A program made the position numbers and the translations under genes. From Meloidogyne chitwoodi (taxonomy: Eukaryota; Nematoda; Chromadorea; Rhabditida; Meloidogynidae): DNA of 64,000 bases. Numbering within the stretch: position 1 is the first letter of the stretch; the number at the start of each line of letters is the position of its first letter. Where the stretch lies: positions 806,001 to 870,000 of the forward strand of contig JACZZP010000006.1 in the NCBI GenBank assembly GCA_015183035.1. Direction: 5' to 3'. The notes under the pieces are model-generated. The model worked only from the letters and a program-made list of their open reading frames with translations. It ran no database searches and was not told the origin of the DNA. This document shows positions 36,156 to 48,314 of this stretch, piece after piece.

Positions 36156-39100
36156 ATGTTTTTCAAAAATAATAATAATTATCATACTATTCACTTATTA
36201 AATAATAATAATAAAATTAATTCTGCAACATCTCTTTTAATTTTACTTTTAATAATTTTATCAAAATCTTCTTTATTTATTATTGCTGGAGGAGGTGTTC
36301 ATAGAATTCCTCAATTAAATATTTCTGTTGGAAAACTTTTTACTTTTGAAATTTCTGAAGGACATTTTATTGATATTGAAAGACTTCCAAAATGGTGTAA
36401 ATTTAATACAACTGCTAAATTACTTTATGGAATACCACAATTGGAAAATGTTGGATTAGAACATATTGTTATACATGGTTTTAATTAATTAATTATTGAA
36501 ATAAAATAAAATTTTTAAAAATTGTTTTATTATAAAATTCTTAATTATTTTTTATATTTATTAGATTCACTAATTGAAGTTAAAGTTTATGAAGAAGAAG
36601 AAAACTTTTGTGGCATTGATAATTCAATAAATTGGCTTGAAATTATGGATCCTAGATTACTTACAAAAATGACAATTGAAGAACAATTGTAAGAAAATTA
36701 AAGAAAAAATACAAATATTTTTTAAATTAATTAAATTGTTTTTTTAAGCCAAACAGTCAAAAATCTTCTTTCAATGCTTAAATCAACACAATTACGTATT
36801 AATGATGTTCGTATTTTTCCAAGATCATATTTGGAACGTTATAGACATGTAACGGAAACTTTATATGAATTAGCTTCTAATATATTAATTAATAATAATT
36901 ATGATAAAAATAATGGGGTTGTTATTTCTTTAAATATTAGTTGTGGAGAAATAGATGAACAAGCTAGTAATATTATTAGTGAAATTGCTGAAAATGGATT
37001 AGCATTTCAGGTAATATTTAAATAAATTTTATATATATTTATAGGTATATATCTAAATTAATAAGATATTTTAATTTTAATTTTATTTAATTTGTAAGAA
37101 AAAAGGGACAAAAACTCTTTAACTTTTTTGAGAAATAAATTAATTATTTTGGATGTTTTAATTTTCATTAACCTTTTTATTTATTAAAATAAATATAAAT
37201 ATTTTTTAAATTTTAAAAAGGTTGTTGAGGGTGAATTACGTAATGATAGGCCATTAATATTTACAACAACACAAATTATTCAATCTACTACAAGTGCAAC
37301 AACTAGAACAACAAGAAGAATTCATCAATTAATAAATGAAATAAATAAAAAGCCAATTTTAATTAATCCAATAAAAAGGTTTTTTAAAATAATATAATAT
37401 TTTTTAAATTATTATTTAGTTTTCATTGTTCTCGTGGAATTCTTTGTCGTTTACCAATTGATGAAAATACTTTTCTTGATCCTGAAGATGGACATACTTC
37501 AAAACTTAATTTAAGCGTTCATTCAATTGAAAATAATAAAAATAATAATTTTACAAATTTTTTGGTTGTACTTGCAAATTCTAATATTATTGAAGGTATT
37601 CCAATAACTGGTGAATTTGGTGAAGGATCAGCTAAAGAAGAAGAAGAATTTAATTTTAGATTAGAAGCTAGAGACAAACAAAATGCTGTAAATTTATTTA
37701 TTTATTTTTTATTAATTAAATATATAAAATTAAATTATTTATAAATTTTTTAATAAAAAGCAAAAATATTTAAAATTATTTGAAATTATTTTCTATAATT
37801 TAAATTAAGACTACTCCTTATTTAAAATATTTATTTTTAGGCAAATTCTGCGTCTTTTCAAGTATTTGTATCTCGTTCACCAATTGATGGACCAAAGCCT
37901 AACCATCGCTTTTCTATGATTTTGGATGTTCCAATAGAAAGATTTTATTCAAGGCCAGAAATGCTTCGAGACTTTGTTTATAGATTAAGCGGAATTCTTC
38001 ATCGTTTTCCTCTTCAAATAAGTAAGTATTTGAAAAAAAATATTTAAAATTATTTTATTTACAAATTGAAAATATAAATTAAAAGAAAATTTAAGGAATT
38101 TAAAATAAATATTTTTAAATATTTTTAGCATCATCATTATCAACATTTTTACAATCACACGAACGAATAGAAGCTGCTACTGAAATTTATATTGACCGAA
38201 TAGTAGATAATGGTTCTGGCCAAACATTACTTCAATGGTGGAATACAACAATTAGCAGAACACAATGTGATGAAAAAAGAATTAATTTAACTAAAGAACG
38301 TATGGTACATCAACATCATCATACTGGAGTAGAAAAAGTTAGACATGAATTTGCTAAACAAATGGGTGCTCAATTTCATGTTAAGAAGGTAAGGAAGGAG
38401 AAAAAGATAAATTTAAATAATATAATAAAATTACTCTTTCTTATAAATTAAAAAAAAAAATAAAATTTAGGTAACTCTTGAACTTTTGGGAAAATGTTTA
38501 GCTCAACATATGCTTGATTCAATGCGTGTACGTGTTTATACAACAACTCAAAGAAATACTTTATTATCTCAAAATGAAGGAGTTTTTAGTAGTTGGTGGA
38601 CACAAACTTTATTAGTCCCAATTATTTTAATTGCTACAATTTTGTTATTAATAACAATATTAATTTTATTATGTTGTGCACATCATAGACGAGGAAAGAA
38701 AGGAGCAACAATAAATAGAAGAAATGAATATAATACTAAAGGTTAATTAATTAATTAATTAATTATAATTGAAATATTTTAATTTCTTTAAAAAGGTCGT
38801 CCAGTAGTTTTCCCTGATGAAGTTCCTCATAGAGATGAAAGTAGTTCTGCTGATGGTTCTCTTGCAACTGTTACAACTCCTATGCTTTTGGAACGTGAAC
38901 AACCTCCTTTAGATCCTAATAAAATGACAATGCATGAAAATCCTCTTTATCGTCCACCTCCACAATTACAGGCACAATTAACTAAAAATGGAGCAGCAAA
39001 TTTATCTAGTGGAATAATAAATGGACAAAAACAACAACATGAAATGAGTCCTTTAAGTTTGTTTTATTTGACATTTTATTTGCTAAATTAAAAATATTAG

Positions 39101-39354
39101 ATGGTGGAAGCCCTGGTTGTCGTCAATATGTCTCCCAACAACAAAAAAGTCCTCCGCCACAAATGGTCAGTACTTTTAGTCCTCCTGGTGCTTTAAGAGC
39201 AATTGATGCTTCTCCAACACCTCAAAGGGCACTAAATCCTTCTTCTATTCCTTCAACATTTCAGAGAGATAATCCACATCAATATTCTGTCCGTTTTCAT
39301 CAACATTCAACACCTGTTGGTCAAAGGATGCCTCCGCCATATATGGCACATTAA
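36156..39354 (+). CDS. dgn-1: dystroglycan-type extracellular matrix receptor
   Basis: Ten exons (36156-36477, 36565-36688, 36749-37010, 37221-37378, 37420-37687, 37841-38021, 38129-38388, 38471-38741, 38796-39056, 39101-39354) keep phase and give 786 residues. An N-terminal hydrophobic stretch (about 26-44) is a signal sequence. It is followed by cadherin-like modules (IPQLNISVGKLFTFEIS, later GIPITGEFGEG) and Cys pairs. A membrane segment spans about 571-594 (TLLVPIILIATILLLITILI), followed by HHRRGKKG and a 190-residue Pro-rich tail. The tail contains RPVVFPDEV and ends PPPYMAH, resembling the vertebrate dystroglycan tail with VPIIFADEL and a terminal PPPYVPP, the dystrophin-binding WW/EF site. 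Dystroglycan links basement membrane to the cytoskeleton. The symbol is assigned by resemblance; a dgn-2 or dgn-3 type paralog is not excluded. Confidence 0.88.
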
Positions 39355-40412
39355 TTTTAAAAAATTTGAAAAAATTATATTTTTGAAAGAACACATGAAA
39401 GACAATTTTTAATAGTATTTATTTTATTTAATTATTTGGATTTATTATTTAATCCTAAAATTAGTGAAAATTAAAAAATCTGATAATTTGATTTATTAAT
39501 AAATTAAAAACACCTTATAGTAAAATAATAATCTTTTTTTGTAAAAATATTAAAAAAAGTATTTTTATAAGGCTATAAAAATAAATAATTTTCATTTTTT
39601 ATTATTATTGTCTTTAGCTCTAATTTATGTTATAATACATATTTGCCATTATAATTTTATTAAATTTTAATATTTTTTTTTTAATTTTAAATGATTTTAT
39701 TAATTTATTTCTTCAATAAAAAAGAAAAATAAAATTAATAAAAAAAATTAATTTAATGTTTAAATGACCCAAATTATTGTTTATTATAATTTTTAAATAA
39801 TTTACTGTAAATATGCTTATCTCTAAAAATTACTCTAATTTTAAAATATATTATTTTTTATTATTCTCTTCATCTCATTCCTATATTTACTAATTAATAT
39901 ATTTTAAATGTTTCCTTTGCTTTCAATTTAATTATTATTTAAGCCAGCAATTTAATTTTTTTTTAAATTTGTATTAATTAATAAATCCCATTTTATTATA
40001 TTTTAAATAAATTTTTTAAATTTTATCAATAATTGTTGGGTATGGTTAAAGTTTTATTCTCAAATACCGGATGATGAAACCAAATTTAATTTTTTGGTAA
40101 TAAATAATAGTTTTTTTGCATAAAAATAGTTATTTTTTTAACTGATAAGAAAATAGTCAATTTTGCTTTGTAAACAATAAATTTATAGTTATAGAGTGAT
40201 TCACATCCTCTTTACTTTTTTTGGACATTAAATATTTATTAAAAAATAGGATTGTTTATTTTATCATTTTATATGTTTATTTAAAATATTGAAAAATAGA
40301 TAAATAAATATAAATATTAAGAAATATTCCAATTTATTAAAAAGTTTTTAATAAACTTTTCGTAATTTTAAGAGAATTAAAAATATAAAAATTATTTTTA
40401 GTAATAATAATT
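39355..40412. other. intergenic
   Basis: AT-rich 3' flank of the dystroglycan gene and presumed promoter of the next plus-strand gene. No distinct element is seen. Confidence 0.45.
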
Positions 40413-40940
40413 ATGTCAGAAATTAATTTAATATTTTTATTTATTTTTATTGGATTTATTTCATTTTCTTCTATTAAAGCTACTCCAATAAATGATAAAA
40501 ACAATGAAATAATTACTAATTTAGAAGAAAATGAAAATAATAATGGAAATAAATTTCTTCAAAAAATTTTGTTAAATAAAAAATATTCAAAAGAAGTAAA
40601 TAGAGCAACATGTTATGATTATAATTTAGCTACTTTTATTAATAATGGACTTTATTATTATTCTAAAAATATGGGAAAATTATCAAATTATATTTTAAAT
40701 CAGGTAATTTATTTGGGCATTTATTTAATTAAAATTATTATTTTTTTTAAAATAATAGATAAAATCTTATCATTACAAAGGCTATTGGTTTGTTCATGCG
40801 GTCAGTTAGAATTAAAATAAAAATAATTAAGTATATTTATCCTTTAGGCAATGATTAGTGGTCAAACACAAGATATTCATTGGCAGTCTGCTGCAACTGG
40901 AGATATTTTTTCGTCGACTAGCCGACATGGATGTTTGTAA
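40413..40940 (+). CDS. small secreted protein, unrecognised
   Basis: Exons 40413-40703, 40759-40800 and 40848-40940 keep phase and give 141 residues. The start MSEINLIFLFIFIGFISFSSIKA is a signal peptide with a likely cut after SIKA. A poorly structured Asn/Glu stretch follows to about residue 60, then a denser segment from RATCYDYNLATFINNG to the end, with YILNQIKSYHYKGYWFVHA and a final HGCL. Two Cys remain in the mature part and could form one disulfide. The order of Tyr-Ile, Lys and Trp-x-Val-His faintly recalls the core of dynein light chain, but the match is too weak to use. The 42-base middle exon uses a GTCAGT donor. Function is unknown. Confidence 0.65.
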
Positions 40941-41573
40941 TTAATTTATAAATATTTCTTAAAAGCTTAGATATTTTAGTATGAGAATATTTATTTGAAA
41001 TTTTTAAGTAAATAGATTTTTTTAAATATTTTTTATAATAAAAATAATAATTTTAAATTTAAAGGTTATTATCATGACAGTTATATTTATATAATTATTA
41101 TAAAATATGGATGATTTTATCAGAGAAAGTACAATAATAAATATATTTATTAAAAAAAAAATATATATATACTTTTAAATAATTGTTATAATAAAAATAA
41201 ATAATTTAAATATTTTGAAAAATTATATTTAAGATAAAAAATACTTAAATGTTAATAAAATTAGAAAAAGACACTAAAAGAAATTATAAATGTTATTAAA
41301 TTTGTCCTTTAAAAATGATTTTGTTTTCATAAATTATCTCATTTTCGCCTTATTTCAAATTTGCTCAATACCTATTTTAAATTTTGTACCTTTTATTAGC
41401 AATTTTGAAGATCTATTTGAGACTTTTAGGAAAGTCTTTGTGCTGTTAAATATTTAAAATATTATAATTAAATAATAAAAAGTATTAAAATATTTATTTT
41501 GAATATAAAAAATGATTAAAGGACTAAAAATTAAATTTTCTTATCTTTGATTTTTTATTTGAATTTATTTAAA
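40941..41573. other. intergenic between convergent genes
   Basis: About 630 bases of AT-rich sequence between two convergent gene ends. Nothing recognised. Confidence 0.45.
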
Positions 41574-43513
41574 TTATTTTTGTTCTTTTTCATTATTTGT
41601 AGCTATTTCTTCAACATTTTTATCTTGCTCATATTTTTCTTCTTCAATTGTATTTCGATTAATTTCAATATTAAATTTAATTGAAAAGTTTAAAGAATTT
41701 AAAAAAGATTTTTCATCATAACGCTGATAAATACAAAATAACATCAAAAAATAAATTCCATAAAAAATAGCACCTATTAGTAAAAACAAAGCCTAAAAAG
41801 AAAAAATATATTAAATTAAATAAAAATTATTTAACCTCGATATTATTTCGTGAAAAGAAGGTTACAACAAAAAATAGTGTAATAATGAACGATATAAGCA
41901 AATCCTTTTTAAAAATTATAAATTAGTTAAATATATATTTAATGTTAAAAAAGGTCTAGTAATCAGTCCCTCGTTTACTTTTTTTATTAAAAGTTACTAT
42001 ATTTAATAATTAAAATTAATTTTATAAACATTTTAAAATAGTAATTAATTTAAAAATATATTTTCTTTAATAGGACTTGTCAAGTGCAAATATAAATTAG
42101 GGTTAAACAGGATTGGTTTCTTGGCCAAAAAATCGGATTTGGGGATTTTAATATTGAACCATTTTTTAAAAAATTAAAAAAATTTACAGAAAGAAAAATA
42201 TCATATAAACATTTAGTATTAATAATATCATTTATATTATGATTAAGATGAACAGTGCAATAATACAAAAGCCAATGAATAAAATAAATAATAGCAGGTA
42301 TTAATAAATGAGTTATTGATAATTGAAACATTGCAGGAAAGTAGATAATTGTAACAAAAATTATTATTGGCAATAACTAATAAAATAAAATAATTTTAAT
42401 TAAAATTGTTATTTTATTTAAAATTTTTACCCAAAGAGTAGTTTTTAAAATTCCAAAAGGGTAATGACAGGAATATTTTTGTTCAATTAGTGAACAATTT
42501 GGAAATAATAATTTATAATTATTTAATCCTTTAGCCCATAATTTTGCTTTACGCATATTTTTATAAAGAATAAAAATTAGTAAAATGTTGAGAATTATTA
42601 ATAATGCAGTCAACACCTGTAAATTTTAAAAAATATCAAAATTTTTAAAAAAAGACCAGACAGAACTTAGTTTGTTAAATAATATTATATTAATTAAAAA
42701 CTAACAGCAGTGATTGGGTCTATCAACAAATTTAAAAATAATGTCTTTTTTCTACTTTTAACAATATTTTTTATCCAATTAATTTCATTCAAATTATCTT
42801 TCTCATAATCTGTTAATTCATAATGAGATGTAATTTCAGTTAAATCAACATATTCTTCAATTGTATAATTAAAATTAAAAAGTTTTGGTCCAAACCAGAG
42901 ATATTCTGCTATTGATTTAATTGTAAATATAATATTGGAGAAACTAAGAATTAAAATAGATATTCCAAAAAGACAAATATCCTTAAAATATTATTTAAAA
43001 AATAATTAAGTATAATTACCATTAATGAAAAGACTCCGACCAAAAATTTATTTTTGGCAAAATTATGAATAATTAGAGAACAAACACAAATAAAAAATAA
43101 AATCCATTGACCAAAGGCAAGAAAATATCCCAAATCATTTTGTTTATAATATACAAGCTTCTTACAGTATTCTGACCACCAAAGTGAATATGAGGCTGTA
43201 ATGCTTGTTCCAATGGCCAAAATAAGTAATAAAAACTAGTTAGGAATTACACAATTTATTTTAATTAAAAATTTACAAAATTAGTCATTTTAAGAACTCG
43301 ATAAGGCCAAATTTTTTTGTAGATTTTTAAATAATTATTTTCTTCATTTCTATGAACACTTAAATATTCTTGATCTTTCATTAATAAATTATTTTTGTCA
43401 TTAAAAGATTTTGTTAAAATATTTTCGTCATTTTCTTTATAATTAATATTATCTTTATCAATTGAAGATAAATTGTTGATAGTCAAATTAACATCCGATG
43501 GAAAAGCCGCCAT
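41574..43513 (-). CDS. multi-pass membrane protein with about eight membrane spans
   Basis: Seven exons (43513-43277, 43235-43020, 42981-42706, 42616-42431, 42376-42188, 41904-41836, 41792-41574), all joined in phase 0, encode 463 residues. After an acidic Asn/Asp-rich N terminus of about 75 residues come about eight hydrophobic segments, among them LLLILAIGTSITASYSLWW, LAFGQWILFFICVCSLII, LTALLIILNILLIFILY, LPIIIFVTIIYFPAMF, LLISFIITLFFVVTFF and LFLLIGAIFYGIYFLMLF. A soluble loop of about 60 residues lies between spans 3 and 4, and the acidic/Lys-rich C terminus (about 40 residues) is probably cytoplasmic. Introns tend to fall next to the spans. It may be a receptor-like or transport protein restricted to nematodes. 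No signature motif is recognised. Confidence 0.72.
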
Positions 43514-43713
43514 AAAATTTAACTAATATTTTGAAAAAAATTAAAAATTTTTTAAATAAAAATTAGATATTTAAATATTATTTATTTAATGTCTAAAATG
43601 AATTTTGTTAAATTAAAAAAAAATATATTTGATAAATTAATGTTTATATTAAAAAGGAATATATTTATTATTTAATTACTTACTAATTTAAAGTTCAGAA
43701 TATATTACCTATT

Positions 43714-44036
43714 GTTTACAATTTAAATTATTATGTCTTAAATGTGACGCAAATTAATTTATGTACTTAAAAAGAAAATAAAAAACTAATTTTTATTTTT
43801 TTAATTTAAAGAGGAAATATACTTTTTTGTCACAAATAATCAAAATTGATGTTAAATTAAATATAGGAAGTAGAGATTTAAATGTGAACTGTTGGCCAAA
43901 CGAACGTAAATTAGTCTAAGAAATAATAAAATTAAACTGTGCACTTTAATTTAATAATAGTTGAGTAATGTTTATATTAAATAAATAATATAATAATTTA
44001 TTTTTTAATAAATTTAAAACATTAATTTATTAAATA
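43714..44036 (+). repeat. direct repeat flanking the invadolysin gene, left copy
   Basis: A block of about 325 bp starting GTTTACAATTT recurs at 47970-48305 in the same orientation. Shared anchors include TTATGTCTTAAAT, TTTTTTGTCACAAATAA, TTAGTCTAAGAAATAATAAA and AAAACATTAATTTATTAAAT. There is no coding content, and no terminal inverted repeats are evident. Confidence 0.85.
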
Positions 44037-44228
44037 TATTCTTTTAAATTTAACTAAATTTATATTTTTAATCATGTTTAATTTATAATATTATCGCATA
44101 TTTTTTATTATACATATAAAAATACATGTATTCAATTATTTAAAATGGCCTACATATTTTTCAAATAACGAAATTAAATTCTTATAATTAATTATTTTTT
44201 AGTTTTTTGATCGCAAATTATCCGTTAA

Positions 44229-47200
44229 ATGTTAACAAAGTCAGAAAGATTAAATAAAAAACTTAAAGGAATTAATTTACTATATATTTTATTATTAATT
44301 TGTTTCTGGTTTTCAACTACCAACTTTTTTATTATTTGTTTAACTCAAATGATTAATGAAAATGGGTGGGAGAAAAACAACAATCAAGCTAAAAAGAGCA
44401 GTGGATGCTCATACAAGGTTGAAAAATATGTACTAGTATATTTATTGTGTTTTCCGGGAAGTTTAATAAATTATTAAAGTTTATTAAAAACACAAATCAG
44501 AACTGTAAACAATATTTAATCAGAATTATTTTTTGTGGAAATAAAAGGTGAATGTGTTAATTTTACAGATTCCAGAAGCAAAAGATTTAGTATTTGGTGT
44601 TCCCATTGTTCACATTTCTTCCTCTCAAATAAATTCACTTCCACCAAAACATTTTCCTCGTCATCACACTTTAAGGGCGCGAAATAAGAGGTTTAAACGC
44701 GATCAAGTTTTAGGACGAGAATTTCGACCATTGCGCATAAAATTGTATTTTGATCCTGTAAGTATTTTTCTGTAAGTTTTAAATAAATAAAATTTAATAT
44801 TTAATTTTCAGTCTTTCGCAAGAGAATCAGTTCTACATTAATGTAATTCAAATAAAAATTTTAAATATTTTATAAAATCCTTGCTCTTTTCAGACATCTC
44901 TTTTACCTTATGTGATTGAATTTTGGGAGGTTGTTTTAAAAAATATTTTTTTGGGAGCTTAGTTAGAGGTTTAGTAACATTTCCTTTTGGTTACCCAATC
45001 TGCTAATTTGAAGACTGGGATATAATACTTAAGAAAAAATGAGATATTCTACCTTCTATATAAATCAGCAAAATTTATATACAACTATTATTTAATTACA
45101 AACAAAAAATACAGTACAAAAACAATATATGTTATTTATATTTATTTACTATGTCCATTGCTTTTTTCACAAATCAAAGATGATTCGACACTTCCTTTTT
45201 CTCGATAGTGTTTAAAACATTTTTTATATTTTAGCAAGCCTTGTCTGTTCGAAGTTCACTAGCTCCAATACGTCTTAGCCGGTTAGAAATTTTTTTAAAG
45301 TTTTTGAATTTTCTGGTTATTTTTGGAATTCTTTCTTTTGTATTTTTAATGAAATTTAGGAAATATTTTTTATTTTTAGAAAATGCGAGTACAACCAATA
45401 CTATTCTGATCAAAATTTCCCCTTTTTACGTTGTGTGACTCGTTGTAGACAAATTACGTATTGTGGAGAAGTTGTTGTTCCTGACGAACATCTTTTCGTT
45501 TGTTTATTTTTTTATTAAATAATGTTTTTAACTATTTTTAGCAATGTCGTTTATGTTTACAATCAAATCCACTTTCTTGTATTCCCTCTGGTCCACCTGA
45601 TGGTTCAGGCATTATTGACTCGGATTTTTTACTTTATGTTTCTGCTGTAGCTTCTCAACGTTGTCAAAATGATGATACAATTGCTTATGCTGCTCATTGC
45701 CAACAAGAGGCTGAATTAGACAGGTTTATTTTTTCTGATATACATACATATTAGTTTTAAATTAAAAAATAATCATTTTTAATTAAGTGATTATTTTTTA
45801 GGCCTATAGCTGGACATGTCAATATTTGTCCACAAGCCTTATCGACGGACGCACTTGATCAGGTAAATTTTTTGTGTACAAAGTTTTTTGGCAAAATAAA
45901 AGTACTAAAAACGAAACAAACAAAAATTTTGTCTATTTTACAAGGAAGTTCTTCTCTCAACAGTTAAACACGAAATTTTACATGCTCTTGGATTCTCAGC
46001 TAGTCTATATGCATTTTTTCGTGATTCGGAAGGTCGTCCAAGGTCCAAAAGGTTTTAATTAAATTTCATTAAAAAATCATTTAAATTTAAAAGAAATCAA
46101 AGTACTGGCCGTCCACTTTCTTTTAACCGTGAAAAGGGTTTTTATGATCCTGAACAGTCTACAGTAAGAATAATTATTCGAGAAGATTGGTGGACAGCTG
46201 AAGGAGAGGTTTAAAGGTTTTCATAATTTTTATTTCCCATTTAGTTACCTCATCCTGTTCATTTATTGGTCACAGAACGTACAACTTTAGAAGCCAGAAA
46301 GCATTTTAATTGTTCAAAATTGGAAGGTGCTGAATTAGAAAATCAAGTTTTTTTTAAATATTTTTTAATTTTTTATTATTTTTTAAGGGAGGTGATGGAA
46401 CAGAATTAACGCATTGGGAAAAACGTCTTTTCGAAAATGAAGCAATGACAGGCACTCACACACAGAATCCGGTCTTTTCTCGCCTAACATTAGCTTTATT
46501 GGAAGATAGTGGTTGGTATAAAGCTAATTATTCTGTTGCAGAACCTTTATATTGGGGTAATAATTTGGGTTGTGATTTTGCTTTAAAAAGTTGTGGTCAT
46601 TGGATTAAGCAACGAATGAAAAGGTCTTTAATTATTTTTAAATTTATTTTTTCGATGAACTTTTTATTTTCGATTTCTTTAATAAATAAATAATTAAATT
46701 TAAAAAAATTAGGAATGAGACGGCTTCTCCTTTTTGTTCAGACATTAAAGATGATGGAAGGAGGTCATTGGCAACTACTCGTTGTACAGATCAAAGAGTT
46801 TGGGATTTTTAAATAATTAATTTTAATTTTAAGCATTCTTTGGCTCTATGTAATTTAATTCCACATAAAAATCCTTTGCCTCCACAATATAGAAATTTTG
46901 CTATACTTAAAGGAGTTAGAAAAGAGGAATTAAAACATTATGGTAGTTCTGAAGAATTGGCTGATTATTGCCCTTATAATCAAGAATTTGAATGGAAAGC
47001 AATTAGTAATTCAAGTAGACGTAGAGATAGCCGTTGTGAGTTACCTAGTAATGGACCTCCTGATGGTGATATTGGAGAAGAATCGAGTGAAGGAAATACT
47101 GTAAGTTTGAGTGAATACACATGTATATATTCTGATTTTTAATAATTCTGATTTTTATATAATTTTTTAAAATTCTGATTTTTCCAATTACAGATTTTAG

Positions 47201-47782
47201 AGCTTTATGGTCATGGTTCACGTTGTCTAGATTTAGGTTCAAGCTGGACAGAAAAAAAGTGTGGAAGAACAAGAGCATTTTCACAATTTATGGCTGGTTG
47301 TTATCAAGTTTATTTTTTATAATTAAAAAAAATATATTTTTTAAAATTTAGATTGTTTGTTTGAATGGTAGAGTAAATATTCGTATATATAATTCAACAA
47401 AACTTTATCCTTGTTATAAAACTGGACAGCCTATTTATATTAAAAAGGTTTGGTTGTTTGATTTTTAATTTAAATTTAATTCTTTTTAATTAAAAAAAAG
47501 ATGGTAAATGGTTGGTTACGTGAAGGTCAAATAACTTGTCCAGAATGTGAACAAAATTGTTTTTCATCTTTATTTATTTTAAATAATTCAAATTTTATTG
47601 ATGAAAAATCTAAAATATTAACAAAATGCCTTCCTCCATCAGAGTTTATTTCAAAAGAGGAGAAAATCGGTGATGATGATGATTTTATTAAAAAACAAGA
47701 AACATGCAAAGCATTTAATTTAATTTTTAATTATTATTTTATTTTTTATATTTTTCTATATGAATTAATTCTCATTGCTTAA
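44229..47782 (+). CDS. invadolysin/leishmanolysin-like zinc metalloprotease (peptidase M8)
   Basis: About 18 exons join in phase for about 747 residues: 44229-44417, 44569-44757, 44812-44829 (microexon, tentative), 44894-44929, 45235-45281, 45380-45497, 45542-45723, 45802-45862, 45945-46051, 46094-46208, 46245-46346, 46388-46623, 46713-46797, 46834-47100, 47194-47307, 47352-47447, 47501-47782 (tentative ends included). A signal-anchor segment is near residues 16-40. The zinc site [10 protein letters not shown] starts at about 289, and the distant third His is in [19 protein letters not shown] (about 397), with the Met-turn in EAMTG, all as in M8 enzymes. The Cys-rich C-terminal part follows the family pattern ([26 protein letters not shown]). 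The end is hydrophobic ([16 protein letters not shown]), like a GPI signal or anchor. M8 enzymes are secreted or membrane-bound proteases linked to cell migration. Confidence 0.92.
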
Positions 47783-47941
47783 TTTTTATTTTTGAATAAA
47801 AATGTTATCAAAAATATTTTTTAATTATATTTTTTATATAGAAATAATATGTAACATTATTCTAAGATTAAAAAAATATATACAGGTAAATTCATCTATT
47901 TTTGACATTTTTAATATATAAATGTTAAAATTGATGTATGA

Positions 47942-47969
47942 CCAGTGATCGAAAAGTTCCAAAATTTTT
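47942..47969. mobile_element. hAT-end fragment
   Basis: CAGTGATCGAAAAGTTCC sits directly before the right copy of the 325 bp direct repeat. It matches the complement of the right end of the relic at 22080-22291. It is a short solitary end, so the call is weak. Confidence 0.35.
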
Positions 47970-48305
47970 GTTTACAATTTAAAATATTATGTCTTAAATA
48001 TGACGGAAATTAGGTTATTAAAAGAATAATTAAAAAACTAATTTTTATTTTTTAAATTTAATGAGGAAATAAATTTTTTGTCACAAATAAATAAAAAAAT
48101 TAAATAGTAGAGATTTAAATATGAGTGAACTATTATCAAACGAAAGTAGGTTAATTAGTCTAAGAAATAATAAAATTAAATTGTCAACTTTAATTTAATA
48201 ATAGTCGAGTAATGTTAAATAAATAAATTAATAAATAATACTAATTAATTCATTTTTTAATACATAGGTAAGTATGTATACTAAAACATTAATTTATTAA
48301 ATAAA
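47970..48305 (+). repeat. direct repeat flanking the invadolysin gene, right copy
   Basis: Partner of 43714-44036, about 335 bp with small indels (extra TACATAGGTAAGTATGTATA near the end). Together the two copies bracket the 3.6 kb protease gene. Confidence 0.85.
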
Positions 48306-48314
48306 TTTAACAAA

